Shown: in pieces, positions 34,567-43,960 of the stretch
Numbering within the stretch: the first letter of the stretch is position 1
Layout: every line of letters begins with the position of its first letter
Assembly (NCBI GenBank): GCA_004293815.1
Contig: RDZD01000017.1
Location: 29,133 to 93,132, forward strand
Length of the DNA: 64,000 nt
From: Cytophagales bacterium
Lineage (GTDB): Bacteria; Bacteroidota; Bacteroidia; Cytophagales; Bernardetiaceae
Direction: 5' to 3'
Program-made: the position numbers and the translations under genes
The notes under the pieces: model-generated
The model's input: the letters and a program-made list of their open reading frames with translations, nothing else
What the model was told of the DNA's origin: nothing
Databases searched by the model: none

Positions 34567-37398
34567 CTAGAAAAAGTACTCGTTATTTTTGGTAATTTTA
34601 GGCTTTATGCCACGCATGTTGTAAGTAAAAACCAGCATGAAGTAGCGTGCCAAAGTATTGACTTCTTCACGAGAAACAAAATTTTGGGACGCATTCTGCG
34701 TGATGCCCACATTCTGATTCAGGATATCAAAAGCATTGAGTCTGATTTCGGCGCGCTGTTTTTTACCCAAAACTTTATAGAAAGAAGCATTCCAGATAGG
34801 GACTTCCTGACGGAAATCCAAAGCCTCATTCAAGAACAGACTGTATGTGAAACGGCTGTTCAGGTAAAGTCCCTTTCCTAAGCTAATGTTAGTTTCAGCA
34901 TAAGCGGAGTTATTGAAAAACTCTTGGTTAGGCGCGGTTTCTAATGAGTAGGCTGCTTTATTATAGCCTACACCACCTCCTGCGAACAAAGCAAAGCTCT
35001 TGGTGGGCGTGAGCGTGAGTCTAGTATTAAGGTTATAGTTTTGCGAGAAAGTCTCGTTTCGGTCATTGTTAATGAAGCCAGGTGTCTGTCCTGCACTAGC
35101 ATTAAGGTTCAGGTTCATTGTGCAAATGGTTTTCTTGATAGGAAACCCAAAACCAACATAGCTATTGAACATATTCCCGCCCTTGATATTTTCTGGTTTG
35201 GTGAGTGTCGAGAAGCTTTTAGGGTCGGTTACTTGGTTATAAACAATGCTATTGTTGATGTAAGTGTAGCTTAAATTGGCGTAGAGATTGACAAAAGTGG
35301 TCATATTAAACTTGTTGTACGCCATTTCCACACTATGTCTCACTTCTGGTTTGAGATCTGGATTACCTTCGCGTATAAAGAGAGGATTGCTGTTGTCTAT
35401 AACTGGCTGTAAATCGCGGGTCTGAGGCTCTGAAACATTCATGTTGTAATTCACATTGAAGTAGGCCTGATTTTTTAGCTCAACGTTAAGGTCGAAATTA
35501 GGCGTAATACTCTGAAAAGAGCGTCTCACTTCGTTTAAAGGAGCAACACCTTTGCGGTTAGACACATCCCCCAGAATGTCAATTTGCAGAGCTGCTACAC
35601 CCATAGACATATTCACACCTTTGTGGTTGTAGTTAAAGCTTGTACCCAGACGGTTATAGCGAATTTGATTGGTGTAGTAGCTGCTCAGAGAATCTAGTCT
35701 AATTTCTTCGCCTGTGGCTCGGTCAAACACATTTCTTTCCACTTTTTCGGTGCGCAGGCTGGTGTTGAAGAAGCTCTGTAGAAACACGCGACTAGAGAGC
35801 GGTTCAATAAACATCAAGCTGCTTTTAAGCTGTCTGCGATTGGTGATGGTGTTGTTCTCTTGACGAACTTGGCTAGTAATCAGAGAAGAATTAAAGAAGT
35901 TATTGGCATTTTGTATAGCACCAGCATCTGCCCCGTTGAGAATAAATGATGCGCTGGCACCAAAGCTTCTGCCCTTCTTCTTGAGTTTTTTATTGTACAA
36001 AATCCAATTTTCGCTGCTCAGCGAATTGTTTTTGTTATCGTTGTCAATACTTGTGCGGTTAAAATTATTCCCTTGACTGCTTACAAACGCTTGGTCACTC
36101 ACTAATGTATTATGTGAATTGCCCATGCGGCTAGAGGATGATAACGTCAGCGACTGTGTGGAGTCTATTTGCTGTTCAAAGCGGAACATCAAACGGTGGT
36201 TTCCGTAAACATTATTCTGACTGCTAGTATCAATAGAAGTGAAAGAGTTAGTGGGCAAAAAACTTTCACGCGAGCGCAAAGCGTCTAGCAAGAGATCTGT
36301 GCCATTATAAAAATAACTGCTGCTAATCTTTGTTTTTTTGGTTTCTAGGTTATAGTTCACCCCGCCAGAAACATTTCGAGAAAAGCCTCTGCCTGCACCG
36401 CCACCAATAGGGATATTCAACCCCTCTTCAGCGTTGTCATTACCCATGTAAAAAGTTCGACCACCTCCTTCAAAACCAAAGTCCACACTATTGCCAAAGG
36501 CAGACCATGTGCCAGCTCCTCTGAAATCTTGATAATCGTTCCATGACATCCCCATTTGATTGGTGTTGTTGGCCATGCCAATCAGAGAAAACTGGTGTAC
36601 TTTATTGAACTTGTTATAGTTTGCCTTGAGTTCAGCTCTTTCATCTGGAAGTCCTACACCTGCACTGAGTTTGCCAAATCCTCCTTTTTTAAACTCATCT
36701 TTGAGCTGTAAATTTACCGTTTTTTCTTTTTTACCATCGTCTATTCCAGTTGCTTTGGCCATTTCTGATTTGTCATTAAAGACCTGTACCTTTGTGATGG
36801 CTTCGGCGGGTAAATTTTTTGTAGCCGTTTTGGGATCATCACCAAAGAAGGTTTTACCGTCTACAGTCAGTTTTTTTACGTCTTGTCCTTGGGCTTTGAT
36901 ATTGCCTTCTGCATCTACTTCCACACCAGGCAGCTTGCGGAGCAAATCCTCAACTGTAGAACCAGGTGGAACTTTGAAAGAGGCCGCATTGTACTCAATC
37001 GTGTCGCCGCGTATGGTGAGCGGAGCTTTCGCAGTTCTAACCACCACCTCCATCAGTTCTTGTGCAATAGCCTTCATTTTTATTTCACCCAAATTGATCA
37101 CCTCAGAATCGCCAAAAACGACCACTACCTCGCCAGGTATGTAAGATACGAAAGATGTTTTGAGTAAATAATCGCCCTTTCTAATATTTTTAAACTCAAA
37201 TTTCCCTTCAGAATTGGCACGAGTGAAATTACTCAGCACAGAATCCTTGCGTGTAAGCAACATCACCGTTGCGCCCGGAAGCGGATTAAGAGAGTCTACT
37301 ACCACCCCTGTAATGGTGAAGCGCGTAGGTTGATTTTGAGAAAATGCGGGTATAACCTGCCATAGGAGCAGAGCTATCATCAAAAAAAACTTGTTCAT
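34567..37398 (-). CDS. Outer-membrane beta-barrel protein with carboxypeptidase-like regulatory domain
   Basis: About 943 residues. The signal peptide is MNKFFLMIALLLWQVIPAFSQ. A carboxypeptidase-regulatory-like domain (about 27-110, ITGVVVDSLNPLPGATVML, FEFKNIRKGDYLLKTSFVSYIPG) is followed by a plug domain (PGSTVEDLLRKLPGVEVDAEG to NLPAEAITKVQVFNDKSEMAKATGI). A large barrel of TonB-dependent/outer-membrane type ends in an aromatic residue (FF). No adjacent SusD-like lipoprotein is present, so it is not a classic Sus pair. The start at ATG 37398 is chosen because the longer frame has no signal-like start. The ligand is unknown. Confidence 0.9.
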   Translation of the reverse strand: MNKFFLMIALLLWQVIPAFSQNQPTRFTITGVVVDSLNPLPGATVMLLTRKDSVLSNFTRANSEGKFEFKNIRKGDYLLKTSFVSYIPGEVVVVFGDSEVINLGEIKMKAIAQELMEVVVRTAKAPLTIRGDTIEYNAASFKVPPGSTVEDLLRKLPGVEVDAEGNIKAQGQDVKKLTVDGKTFFGDDPKTATKNLPAEAITKVQVFNDKSEMAKATGIDDGKKEKTVNLQLKDEFKKGGFGKLSAGVGLPDERAELKANYNKFNKVHQFSLIGMANNTNQMGMSWNDYQDFRGAGTWSAFGNSVDFGFEGGGRTFYMGNDNAEEGLNIPIGGGAGRGFSRNVSGGVNYNLETKKTKISSSYFYNGTDLLLDALRSRESFLPTNSFTSIDTSSQNNVYGNHRLMFRFEQQIDSTQSLTLSSSSRMGNSHNTLVSDQAFVSSQGNNFNRTSIDNDNKNNSLSSENWILYNKKLKKKGRSFGASASFILNGADAGAIQNANNFFNSSLITSQVRQENNTITNRRQLKSSLMFIEPLSSRVFLQSFFNTSLRTEKVERNVFDRATGEEIRLDSLSSYYTNQIRYNRLGTSFNYNHKGVNMSMGVAALQIDILGDVSNRKGVAPLNEVRRSFQSITPNFDLNVELKNQAYFNVNYNMNVSEPQTRDLQPVIDNSNPLFIREGNPDLKPEVRHSVEMAYNKFNMTTFVNLYANLSYTYINNSIVYNQVTDPKSFSTLTKPENIKGGNMFNSYVGFGFPIKKTICTMNLNLNASAGQTPGFINNDRNETFSQNYNLNTRLTLTPTKSFALFAGGGVGYNKAAYSLETAPNQEFFNNSAYAETNISLGKGLYLNSRFTYSLFLNEALDFRQEVPIWNASFYKVLGKKQRAEIRLNAFDILNQNVGITQNASQNFVSREEVNTLARYFMLVFTYNMRGIKPKITKNNEYFF

Positions 37399-37506
37399 GT
37401 GTGAATAGATAACACTAGCTAGTAAAGCCCAATAAATCAATAGCTTATGTAGTACAAAAGACGCTCTTTGTGAAAGGCAAAATAAGTGGGGGGCAGAAAT
37501 AATGTT

Positions 37507-37514
37507 CAAAGATA
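37507..37514 (-). promoter_or_regulatory. Putative -7 box for the barrel gene
   Basis: On the minus strand TATCTTTG (37514-37507) matches TAnnTTTG; the leader would be about 100 nt. The 458-bp gap 37399-37856 holds this and the sucA candidate, and nothing else was recognised. Confidence 0.4.
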
Positions 37515-37737
37515 AAGCAAATAATTTGAGAACACAGCAAATTTATTTATCAAAAAGGTCTTGTAACTATAAATTTAGAAGATGTCTAAATAGTATTTAT
37601 TTTCATCAGAGTACAACCCCTTCGTGATCTGGTCAAGGCAGTGGTTTTGCTATCTAATGAAGATTTGCCCCTGTGAGTTTTTTAGCATTGAGCAAGAGCG
37701 AAAAGTATTTTTAGGTCAAAAAATTTGCTTGGTATTG

Positions 37738-37745
37738 TATTTTTG
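37738..37745 (+). promoter_or_regulatory. Putative -7 box for sucA
   Basis: TATTTTTG matches TAnnTTTG. The leader would be about 105 nt and no -33 TTTG is at normal spacing, so confidence is low. Confidence 0.35.
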
Positions 37746-37856
37746 AGCTTATTGCATTTCAAATATGCTATAATTGCACTCCAAACATCCTTTTGAAACG
37801 CTACCAAAATTTTGTTTGAATGCACAGTTCTGCTGTTTTTACACCTACAAGAAGCT

Positions 37857-40595
37857 ATGAGCAACCTACATTACACCGAAGCGGCGTACATTGACGATCT
37901 TTACAAAGCCTACAAGGCCAATCCTGAGGCGGTGGAAACCTCTTGGAAGTTTTTCTTTGACGGCTTTGAATTCTCTCAAATTTCTGCCAAAGGCACCAAC
38001 GGTGCCGCGCCCGCTTCTATTGATAATAACAGCCTTCAAAAAGAAGTAGCCGTTAGAAAATTGATAGATGGTTATCGTTCTAGAGGCCATTTGCAAGCTC
38101 TCACCAACCCCGTACGTGCGCGAAAAGACCGCAAGGCACGCCTCAAGCTCGAAGATTTTGATCTCTCAGAGAAAGATCTCAACACCGAGTTTTGGGCAGG
38201 CGAAGAGCTTGGTTTGGGTAAGGTCAAGCTTTCACGCATAGTAGAGGTTCTCAAGAAAATATATGAAGGTTCAATAGGTTTTGAGCTTACAGGCATACGC
38301 GAACCCGAAGTAGCAGAATGGTTTAGGCTCAAAGTAGAGCGCGAGTATTTTAACTACAAAGCTACCAAAGCCGAAAAAATGCAGATACTTGAAAAGCTCA
38401 ATGAGTCCACGATTTTTGAAAACTTTCTTCATACTAAGTTTTTGGGGCAAAAAAGATTTTCATTGGAGGGTGGCGAAGCAGCCATTGCCGCTTTAGATGT
38501 AGTCATTAACCAAGGCGCAGAGCTGGGAGTACAAGAGGTCATGGTAGGCATGGCGCACCGCGGCAGGCTGAACGTTTTGGCCAATACCCTTCGCAAACCT
38601 TATGACTTGATATTTAGAGAGTTTGAGGGTCTTGCGCTCTTAGATCAAACAGTGGGTGACGGTGACGTAAAATACCACATGGGCTACTCTTCTCACATAA
38701 CCACCCCACAAGGCAAAAAAGTTTTAGTAAAACTGGCTCCCAACCCTTCGCACTTGGAAGCAGTCAATCCAGTGGTACAGGGCTTTTCTAGGGCTAAAAT
38801 TGATCATACCTACCAAGGTGAGGTATCTAAAATGCTCCCTATTCTTATACATGGCGATGCCGCAGTTGCTGGGCAAGGCATTGTGTATGAAGTTACGCAA
38901 ATGTGCAATCTGGAGGGCTATCGCACAGGTGGTACTGTTCATTTTGTCATCAACAACCAGGTAGGCTTCACAACAGACTTTGCTGATGCGCGCTCAAGCA
39001 TTTACTGCACAGATGTTTCTCAAATCATTGAAGCTCCAGAAATTCACGTGAATGGCGATGACCCCGAAGCAGTAGTTTTTGCAGCGAGGTTAGCTATTGA
39101 ATTCCGTCAGAAGTTCCTACGCGATATTTTTGTAGATATTGTGTGTTACCGAAAGCACGGTCACAACGAAAGCGATGAGCCTAGATTTACACAGCCTCAG
39201 CTTTATAATGTACTGGCCAAGCATCCCAACCCACGCACAGTATATGTGCAAAAACTTATTTCGGAAGGCTCTATCACAGCTCAGGAGGCCGATAGGCTCG
39301 AACAGAACTTCCGCGATACGCTTCAACAACTTCTCAATGAGGTAAGGGCTAGTACTACGCCCATAGTCATTAATCAACTTGAGTCGGAATGGAAGGATTT
39401 GCGTTTTTCTAAGCGCGAAGACTTTGATGAGTCGCCACAGACGGCCATTTCTGAGGATACCATTCAGAAAGTGGGTAAGGCACTGCACAGTGCTCCAGAG
39501 GGTTTTAAAATGCTCAAGCAAATAGAAAAAGTTCTTCAAGACCGCCAAAAGCAATTTTTTGAAGATAAAAAGCTCACGTGGGCTTCTGCCGAGCTTTTGG
39601 CCTATGGCTCATTGATGCTAGAGGGCAAAATGGTGCGCATGACTGGCCAAGACGTGAAACGCGGTACATTTTCTCATCGTCAGGCGGTTCTTTTTGACTC
39701 TGAAACTGGACAGAGCTACAACTCTCTGAATCATATACAAAGCAACCAGGCTAAATTTGAAATTTATAACTCCTTACTTTCAGAGTATGGCGTTTTGGGC
39801 TTTGAATTTGGTTATGCCATGGCTAACCCCGATTCTTTGGTGCTTTGGGAGGCTCAGTTTGGTGACTTTGCCAATGGCGCACAAATTATGATAGACCAGT
39901 TTATCACGAGCACTGAATCTAAGTGGCAGCGAATGAATGGTTTAGTTATGCTTTTACCTCACGGTTACGAAGGGCAAGGGCCTGAACACTCAAATGCTCG
40001 CCCCGAACGCTTTTTGCAGCTTGCAGCCCAGAATAACATTGTGGTGGCCAACTGCACTACACCTGCCAACTTCTTCCATCTTCTACGTCGTCAACTGGCT
40101 TGGAATTTCCGCAAGCCTTGTGTGGTGATGTCGCCAAAATCTATGTTGAGACATCCTGCGTGCCTATCAGACTTATCGGAGTTTACAAGCGGAGGTTTTC
40201 GAGAGGTATTACCTGATACATTTGCCACAGATAAAAAGAAAGTCAAAAAAGTGGTGTTCTGCTCTGGCAAATTCTATTACGACTTGCAGGCAAAACAGAC
40301 TGCCGATAAACGCAAAGATGTGGCCATTGTTCGCCTAGAGCAACTTTATCCTTTTGCGCAAGGTCAAATAGAAGTCATCAAAGCTCAGTATCCCAAAGCG
40401 AAATTCTGTTGGGCACAAGAAGAGCCTGAAAATATGGGTGCTTGGTTACACATCTTGCGTATGAGCTATCGCTTGGGTTGGCAGTGGGAACTGGTAGCTC
40501 GCCGTGCCAGCGCATCACCCGCCACAGGCTACTACAAAATACACAACAAAGAGCAAGCAGAGCTAATCGAAAAAGCTTTTGAGATTAATGCTTAG
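37857..40595 (+). CDS. sucA: 2-oxoglutarate dehydrogenase E1 component
   Basis: A 912-residue thiamine-diphosphate-dependent decarboxylase of the TCA cycle that passes a succinyl group to the lipoyl domain of E2. Motifs in order: the short N-terminal E2-contact helix (MSNLHYTEAAYIDDLYKAYKAN), MVGMAHRGRLNVLANTL, the GDAAVAGQG cofactor region, VNGDDPEAVVF with RKHGHNESDEP, and the transketolase-like LPHGYEGQGPEHSNARPERFLQL. The start ATG 37857 fits the family N-terminus; the longer frame starting at 37812 has 15 extra, non-conserved residues. The length matches the 900-950 of other SucA proteins. The next gene is a GH18 protein after a strong terminator, so sucB (E2) is elsewhere. Confidence 0.97.
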   Translation: MSNLHYTEAAYIDDLYKAYKANPEAVETSWKFFFDGFEFSQISAKGTNGAAPASIDNNSLQKEVAVRKLIDGYRSRGHLQALTNPVRARKDRKARLKLEDFDLSEKDLNTEFWAGEELGLGKVKLSRIVEVLKKIYEGSIGFELTGIREPEVAEWFRLKVEREYFNYKATKAEKMQILEKLNESTIFENFLHTKFLGQKRFSLEGGEAAIAALDVVINQGAELGVQEVMVGMAHRGRLNVLANTLRKPYDLIFREFEGLALLDQTVGDGDVKYHMGYSSHITTPQGKKVLVKLAPNPSHLEAVNPVVQGFSRAKIDHTYQGEVSKMLPILIHGDAAVAGQGIVYEVTQMCNLEGYRTGGTVHFVINNQVGFTTDFADARSSIYCTDVSQIIEAPEIHVNGDDPEAVVFAARLAIEFRQKFLRDIFVDIVCYRKHGHNESDEPRFTQPQLYNVLAKHPNPRTVYVQKLISEGSITAQEADRLEQNFRDTLQQLLNEVRASTTPIVINQLESEWKDLRFSKREDFDESPQTAISEDTIQKVGKALHSAPEGFKMLKQIEKVLQDRQKQFFEDKKLTWASAELLAYGSLMLEGKMVRMTGQDVKRGTFSHRQAVLFDSETGQSYNSLNHIQSNQAKFEIYNSLLSEYGVLGFEFGYAMANPDSLVLWEAQFGDFANGAQIMIDQFITSTESKWQRMNGLVMLLPHGYEGQGPEHSNARPERFLQLAAQNNIVVANCTTPANFFHLLRRQLAWNFRKPCVVMSPKSMLRHPACLSDLSEFTSGGFREVLPDTFATDKKKVKKVVFCSGKFYYDLQAKQTADKRKDVAIVRLEQLYPFAQGQIEVIKAQYPKAKFCWAQEEPENMGAWLHILRMSYRLGWQWELVARRASASPATGYYKIHNKEQAELIEKAFEINA

Positions 40596-40612
40596 ATTCT
40601 TTTTTTAAAGTC

Positions 40613-40648
40613 AAAAGCTCTGCTTCTATCAAGAAGCAGAGCTTTTTT
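40613..40648 (+). terminator. Intrinsic terminator after sucA
   Basis: The stem AGCTCTGCTTCT/AGAAGCAGAGCT (40616-40627 with 40632-40643) with an ATCA tetraloop and T tract, 20 nt after the stop. Confidence 0.92.
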
Positions 40649-40808
40649 AGTTAATGGCAGAAAGAGACAAGCTATCTGTAGTATTGTCTGGCTATCAAAC
40701 ACTTGAATTATTTTTTTGATGTGCCATAAAAAAACTTTCAAAATACTTTTTTTAATGCTTCCTAAATGCGTAATTGCAATCATTAGTCATAGTTATTTTT
40801 CTTGATAT

Positions 40809-42644
40809 ATGAAGTTTGCGTTTAGGGTTTTAGTCTTCTTATGCTTGCAGCTGCTTAGCTTTCATGTATATGCTCAGACAGTTGATACTGTGAAAACACA
40901 GCTTCAACGTTATATGGATGACGCAAAAAAACGCAAGGAAGAAGAGGCTAAACGTAAAAAAGAGGCTGAACTTAGACAAAAAGAGCAGCAAGAGCTGCTC
41001 CTTAACAAGGACAAAAAAATAGAAACCCTTAGCCAAGAGCTTCTCAAAAAAAAGACCGATACTGTGGTGGTCACTGTGCAGTTGCCTCCACCTGCTCCTG
41101 ACGTGGAGATTATGCTCCCTGACCGTGAAAAGGGCTTCATTGACACACTGGCCTATTACAAACGTCTTATGGTCAGTAAAACCATTGTTTCAGGCGGCAG
41201 CAAGGGCAATTCTGAGAACTATTGGACGCGCATGAAAGAGTTGAAAATAGATCCTGTGCGCCAAAGACGCTATCAACGACGCTCTGACAAAACCGTTTTT
41301 GGTTGGCACCCTTACTGGATGGGAGAAGCCTACAAAAACTACAATTTTTCTTTGCTTTCGGTTATATCCTATTTTTCTTATGAACTAAATCCACGTACAG
41401 GTGATTATAACACGATTCATCAGTGGGAAACTACCTCTCTGGTAGACTCTGCTAAAAAGTACAATACTAAAGTACTGCTTACTGTAACGAATTTTGGAGC
41501 AGTAAACAATGCTTCGTTTTTGGGCAATATGCAAGCTCAAGCCAACTGCATTCAAAAGCTGAAGGCTCTTTTACGTCTTCGCAAAGCTGATGGTGTCGAT
41601 ATTGATTTTGAGGTTATTCCCAAAGCTTATCGCAAGCAATTCAATAATTTTGTGGTCGATTTATCCACAAGTCTACGCCGCGAAAATCCGCGCTATATTG
41701 TGTCCTTGTGTGTACCCGCTGTAGATATTGACAGTATTTATGACGCGCGACAACTGACACCTCACGTAACAAATTTTGTGATTATGGGCTATGAGTTTTA
41801 TGGAGCTAATAGCCGAGAAGCAGGCCCTATTTCACCTGTGGGTAGTGGCGGATATTGGTGGAAATACAATCTTGAGCTGGCTGTTAAAGACTACGTAGCC
41901 TCTGGTATTCCTGTAGGTAAAATTATTATGGGTCTCCCTTATTATGGTGTGGAATGGCAAACGTATGACCTCAAAGTTCCATCAGCCACTAGACGCTTTG
42001 TAAAATATCTTACTTACAGCCAAATACAAAATGAGCATGGTCCCATTTTTTGTTGTGAAGACGAGGTCAGTATGAGCCGATATTTCTTATATCGTATTGG
42101 CAATGATTACAGGCAAATCTGGTTTGAAGACTCTACCTCACTAGCCAAAAAATATGACTGGGTACTTTCAAAAAATTTAGGTGGTGTGGGTATCTGGGCT
42201 TTGGGCTATGATAATGGCTATACTCAGCTTTGGGACTTGCTGGCAGCAAAGTTCACTGCGCAGGAGACAGAAAGCAGCGCAAAAATCAGCAATAAAGGGC
42301 TTTTGATGCGTTCGCCTATGTCTTTGATGGCTTTTTTTAGAAACCCCAAGGCTATTCTCAAACGGCCAGCAAGCTTGATAACAGTTATTGGTGCCATGCT
42401 GGGTCTTAAGCTTGCGGCCATTGTAACCCTCGTTCGGTTTGGTTGTAGGCTGCGTCAGAATGTGAATATGGGACTTAGAGCTGGTATATTTGCTTTGCTT
42501 ACCACACTCATCGCTTTTGTGATGTTTGCCCGCAACTGGATAGATATCCGCATGCTTATCATGTTTTTTGTGGGTATCGTGATAGCAGCTATCGCGTTCT
42601 ATATCTTCGTACTCACCCGAATGTCTGATAAAGAAATGCCTTAA
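40809..42644 (+). CDS. GH18 glycosidase with coiled coil and membrane C-terminus
   Basis: 611 residues. Signal peptide (about 1-23, FHVYAQ), then a lysine/glutamate-rich coiled coil (about 32-85). The glycosidase family 18 barrel (about 155-480) opens with FGWHPYWMG. The catalytic signature DGVDIDFE occupies residues 261-268, with the proton donor E268 and the other acidic residues D261, D264 and D266 intact. It also has VIMGYEFYG and GLPYYGVEW, typical of the barrel's substrate-side strands. After a LRKP-type linker come three membrane segments (about 515-605, LITVIGAMLGLKLAAIVTL onward). It could act on chitin or peptidoglycan-like glycans at the inner membrane; the substrate is not known. 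A weak promoter is possible. Confidence 0.9.
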   Translation: MKFAFRVLVFLCLQLLSFHVYAQTVDTVKTQLQRYMDDAKKRKEEEAKRKKEAELRQKEQQELLLNKDKKIETLSQELLKKKTDTVVVTVQLPPPAPDVEIMLPDREKGFIDTLAYYKRLMVSKTIVSGGSKGNSENYWTRMKELKIDPVRQRRYQRRSDKTVFGWHPYWMGEAYKNYNFSLLSVISYFSYELNPRTGDYNTIHQWETTSLVDSAKKYNTKVLLTVTNFGAVNNASFLGNMQAQANCIQKLKALLRLRKADGVDIDFEVIPKAYRKQFNNFVVDLSTSLRRENPRYIVSLCVPAVDIDSIYDARQLTPHVTNFVIMGYEFYGANSREAGPISPVGSGGYWWKYNLELAVKDYVASGIPVGKIIMGLPYYGVEWQTYDLKVPSATRRFVKYLTYSQIQNEHGPIFCCEDEVSMSRYFLYRIGNDYRQIWFEDSTSLAKKYDWVLSKNLGGVGIWALGYDNGYTQLWDLLAAKFTAQETESSAKISNKGLLMRSPMSLMAFFRNPKAILKRPASLITVIGAMLGLKLAAIVTLVRFGCRLRQNVNMGLRAGIFALLTTLIAFVMFARNWIDIRMLIMFFVGIVIAAIAFYIFVLTRMSDKEMP

Positions 42645-42657
42645 AAATCAATAGTTT

Positions 42658-43683
42658 TTAGGATTTTTTATCAGAGTCAGAAGGCTGTCCAAACTGAGAA
42701 AACTCAGGCCGCCCCACCACAAAATCATCTTCGTCTTCTTGTTTTCGAAGCCAGTGTGTTAAGCTTTTAGCTGTTTGCACGCTCACATTCATTTCAAAAC
42801 CCAGCAAAAGACTGTATGAGGCGATATGCAGCCATAACATGAAGCCAATCAGAGTGCCTATAGAGCCATAAATCTTCTGAAAATTGATTACATAAACTAC
42901 GTAGTAGGAAAAAGCTGCCGTTACAAGAAATATTGCCATTGCGCTCAGCAAAGCTCCCGCGCGAAGCTGCTTGAATTTATGTTGCACACTGGGGCCAAAA
43001 TAGTAGATAAACAGCAAAGAGAAATACAATGCTCCAAAAGCCAATAAAAACCGCAGAGCTGTAATGCTATAAAAAAGCAAATTCTTTTTAAGAACATTCT
43101 GCTCTACCAAATAGCCCATAATGATCTCGCCTGCCAAAAGCGAGCCTATCATGACAATAAACATTACCGAAAGCATGAGAGTAAGAATTAATGCCACAGA
43201 TCGCTGACGTAACATATTTCTTTTTTCTATGACTTTGTAAGAGTGATTGAAAGCCCCCATCACCGACATCACACCGTCAGTGGCCGTAAAAATAGCCATC
43301 GCAAAACCAAAGGAGAGCAGACCACCACGCCTATTTTTGAGCAAGTCTTCCAAAAAAGGCATGAGAGCTTCATAAATATCAGGCATTAAAATTTGTTGAA
43401 GCTCGTAAAACACCACCGTTTCCACACCTTTTATGGGCAAATAAGCAATGAGCGTAAATAAGAAAATGACAAAAGGGAAAATAGCTAAAGTGGCATTAAA
43501 AGCTACCGCCTTGGCGCGAAGCCCTAGAGATTCTTTCTTAATTTTGCCAAAAAGAATATACAAAACGGTGTAGGCTGGTACTCTTTCAACCCCAAAGCGT
43601 CTATTTTCTAGCCAATTACACAAGCCCGAAATAAAAACAGCTGCTTGGCCAGTAAGCCCAAAATTCTTTTTTATACGTTCCAT
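42658..43683 (-). CDS. YihY/virulence-factor BrkB family membrane protein
   Basis: 341 residues. Six membrane segments and long loops. The YihY/BrkB signature region is ESLGLRAKAVAFNATLAIFPFVIFLFTLIAYLP near the N-terminus, with a FTATDGVMSVMGAFNHSY block (about 150-167) between segments. The family was once called ribonuclease BN by error; no enzyme activity is known, and a role in membrane integrity or transport is suspected. The start is ATG 43683, as the longer frame adds a hydrophilic, non-conserved stretch of 31 residues. It has its own promoter with 3-of-4 -33 match. Its 3' end lies 13 nt from the GH18 gene on the opposite strand. Confidence 0.9.
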   Translation of the reverse strand: MERIKKNFGLTGQAAVFISGLCNWLENRRFGVERVPAYTVLYILFGKIKKESLGLRAKAVAFNATLAIFPFVIFLFTLIAYLPIKGVETVVFYELQQILMPDIYEALMPFLEDLLKNRRGGLLSFGFAMAIFTATDGVMSVMGAFNHSYKVIEKRNMLRQRSVALILTLMLSVMFIVMIGSLLAGEIIMGYLVEQNVLKKNLLFYSITALRFLLAFGALYFSLLFIYYFGPSVQHKFKQLRAGALLSAMAIFLVTAAFSYYVVYVINFQKIYGSIGTLIGFMLWLHIASYSLLLGFEMNVSVQTAKSLTHWLRKQEDEDDFVVGRPEFSQFGQPSDSDKKS

Positions 43684-43773
43684 GTTGGTTTTATTTGCGA
43701 GTAGGGAAGGTTTTCTGTTGGTTCTAAGACTTATACAACAAAATTTAGTCTTTGTTTTAACGAAACAGAGTCG

Positions 43774-43804
43774 CAAAAATAAGCATTAAAAAGAGCTTGG
43801 CCAA
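43774..43804 (-). promoter_or_regulatory. Promoter for the YihY gene
   Basis: On the minus strand TATTTTTG followed by CG (43781-43774), with TTGG (43804-43801) as -33 element after a 19-nt spacer: 3 of 4 bases plus ideal spacing. The leader is about 85 nt. Confidence 0.6.
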
Positions 43805-43851
43805 TCAGAGTACTTAAAATATTAAATCAAAGGCCATTAAAGTCAAAAACA

Positions 43852-43906
43852 GACAGCTCTAAGGTGCAACAAAAGATAAGTTCTTTAGTTGCACCTTAGA
43901 GCTGTC
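43852..43906 (-). terminator. Terminator after the AIM24 gene
   Basis: A perfect 19-bp stem (43852-43870 with 43888-43906) with a 17-nt loop, followed on the minus strand by TGTTTTTGAC. It is unusually long for an intrinsic terminator. Confidence 0.75.
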
Positions 43907-43960
43907 TGTCTAGAAACAGCAGATCTTTTTGCTTAAATTTTCAAAAAAGAGCTACTTGCC

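Noticed and set aside
36626..37144. 172-residue plus-strand frame inside the barrel gene
   Set aside because: Antisense of the carboxypeptidase-like and plug region; serine-rich and without family features.
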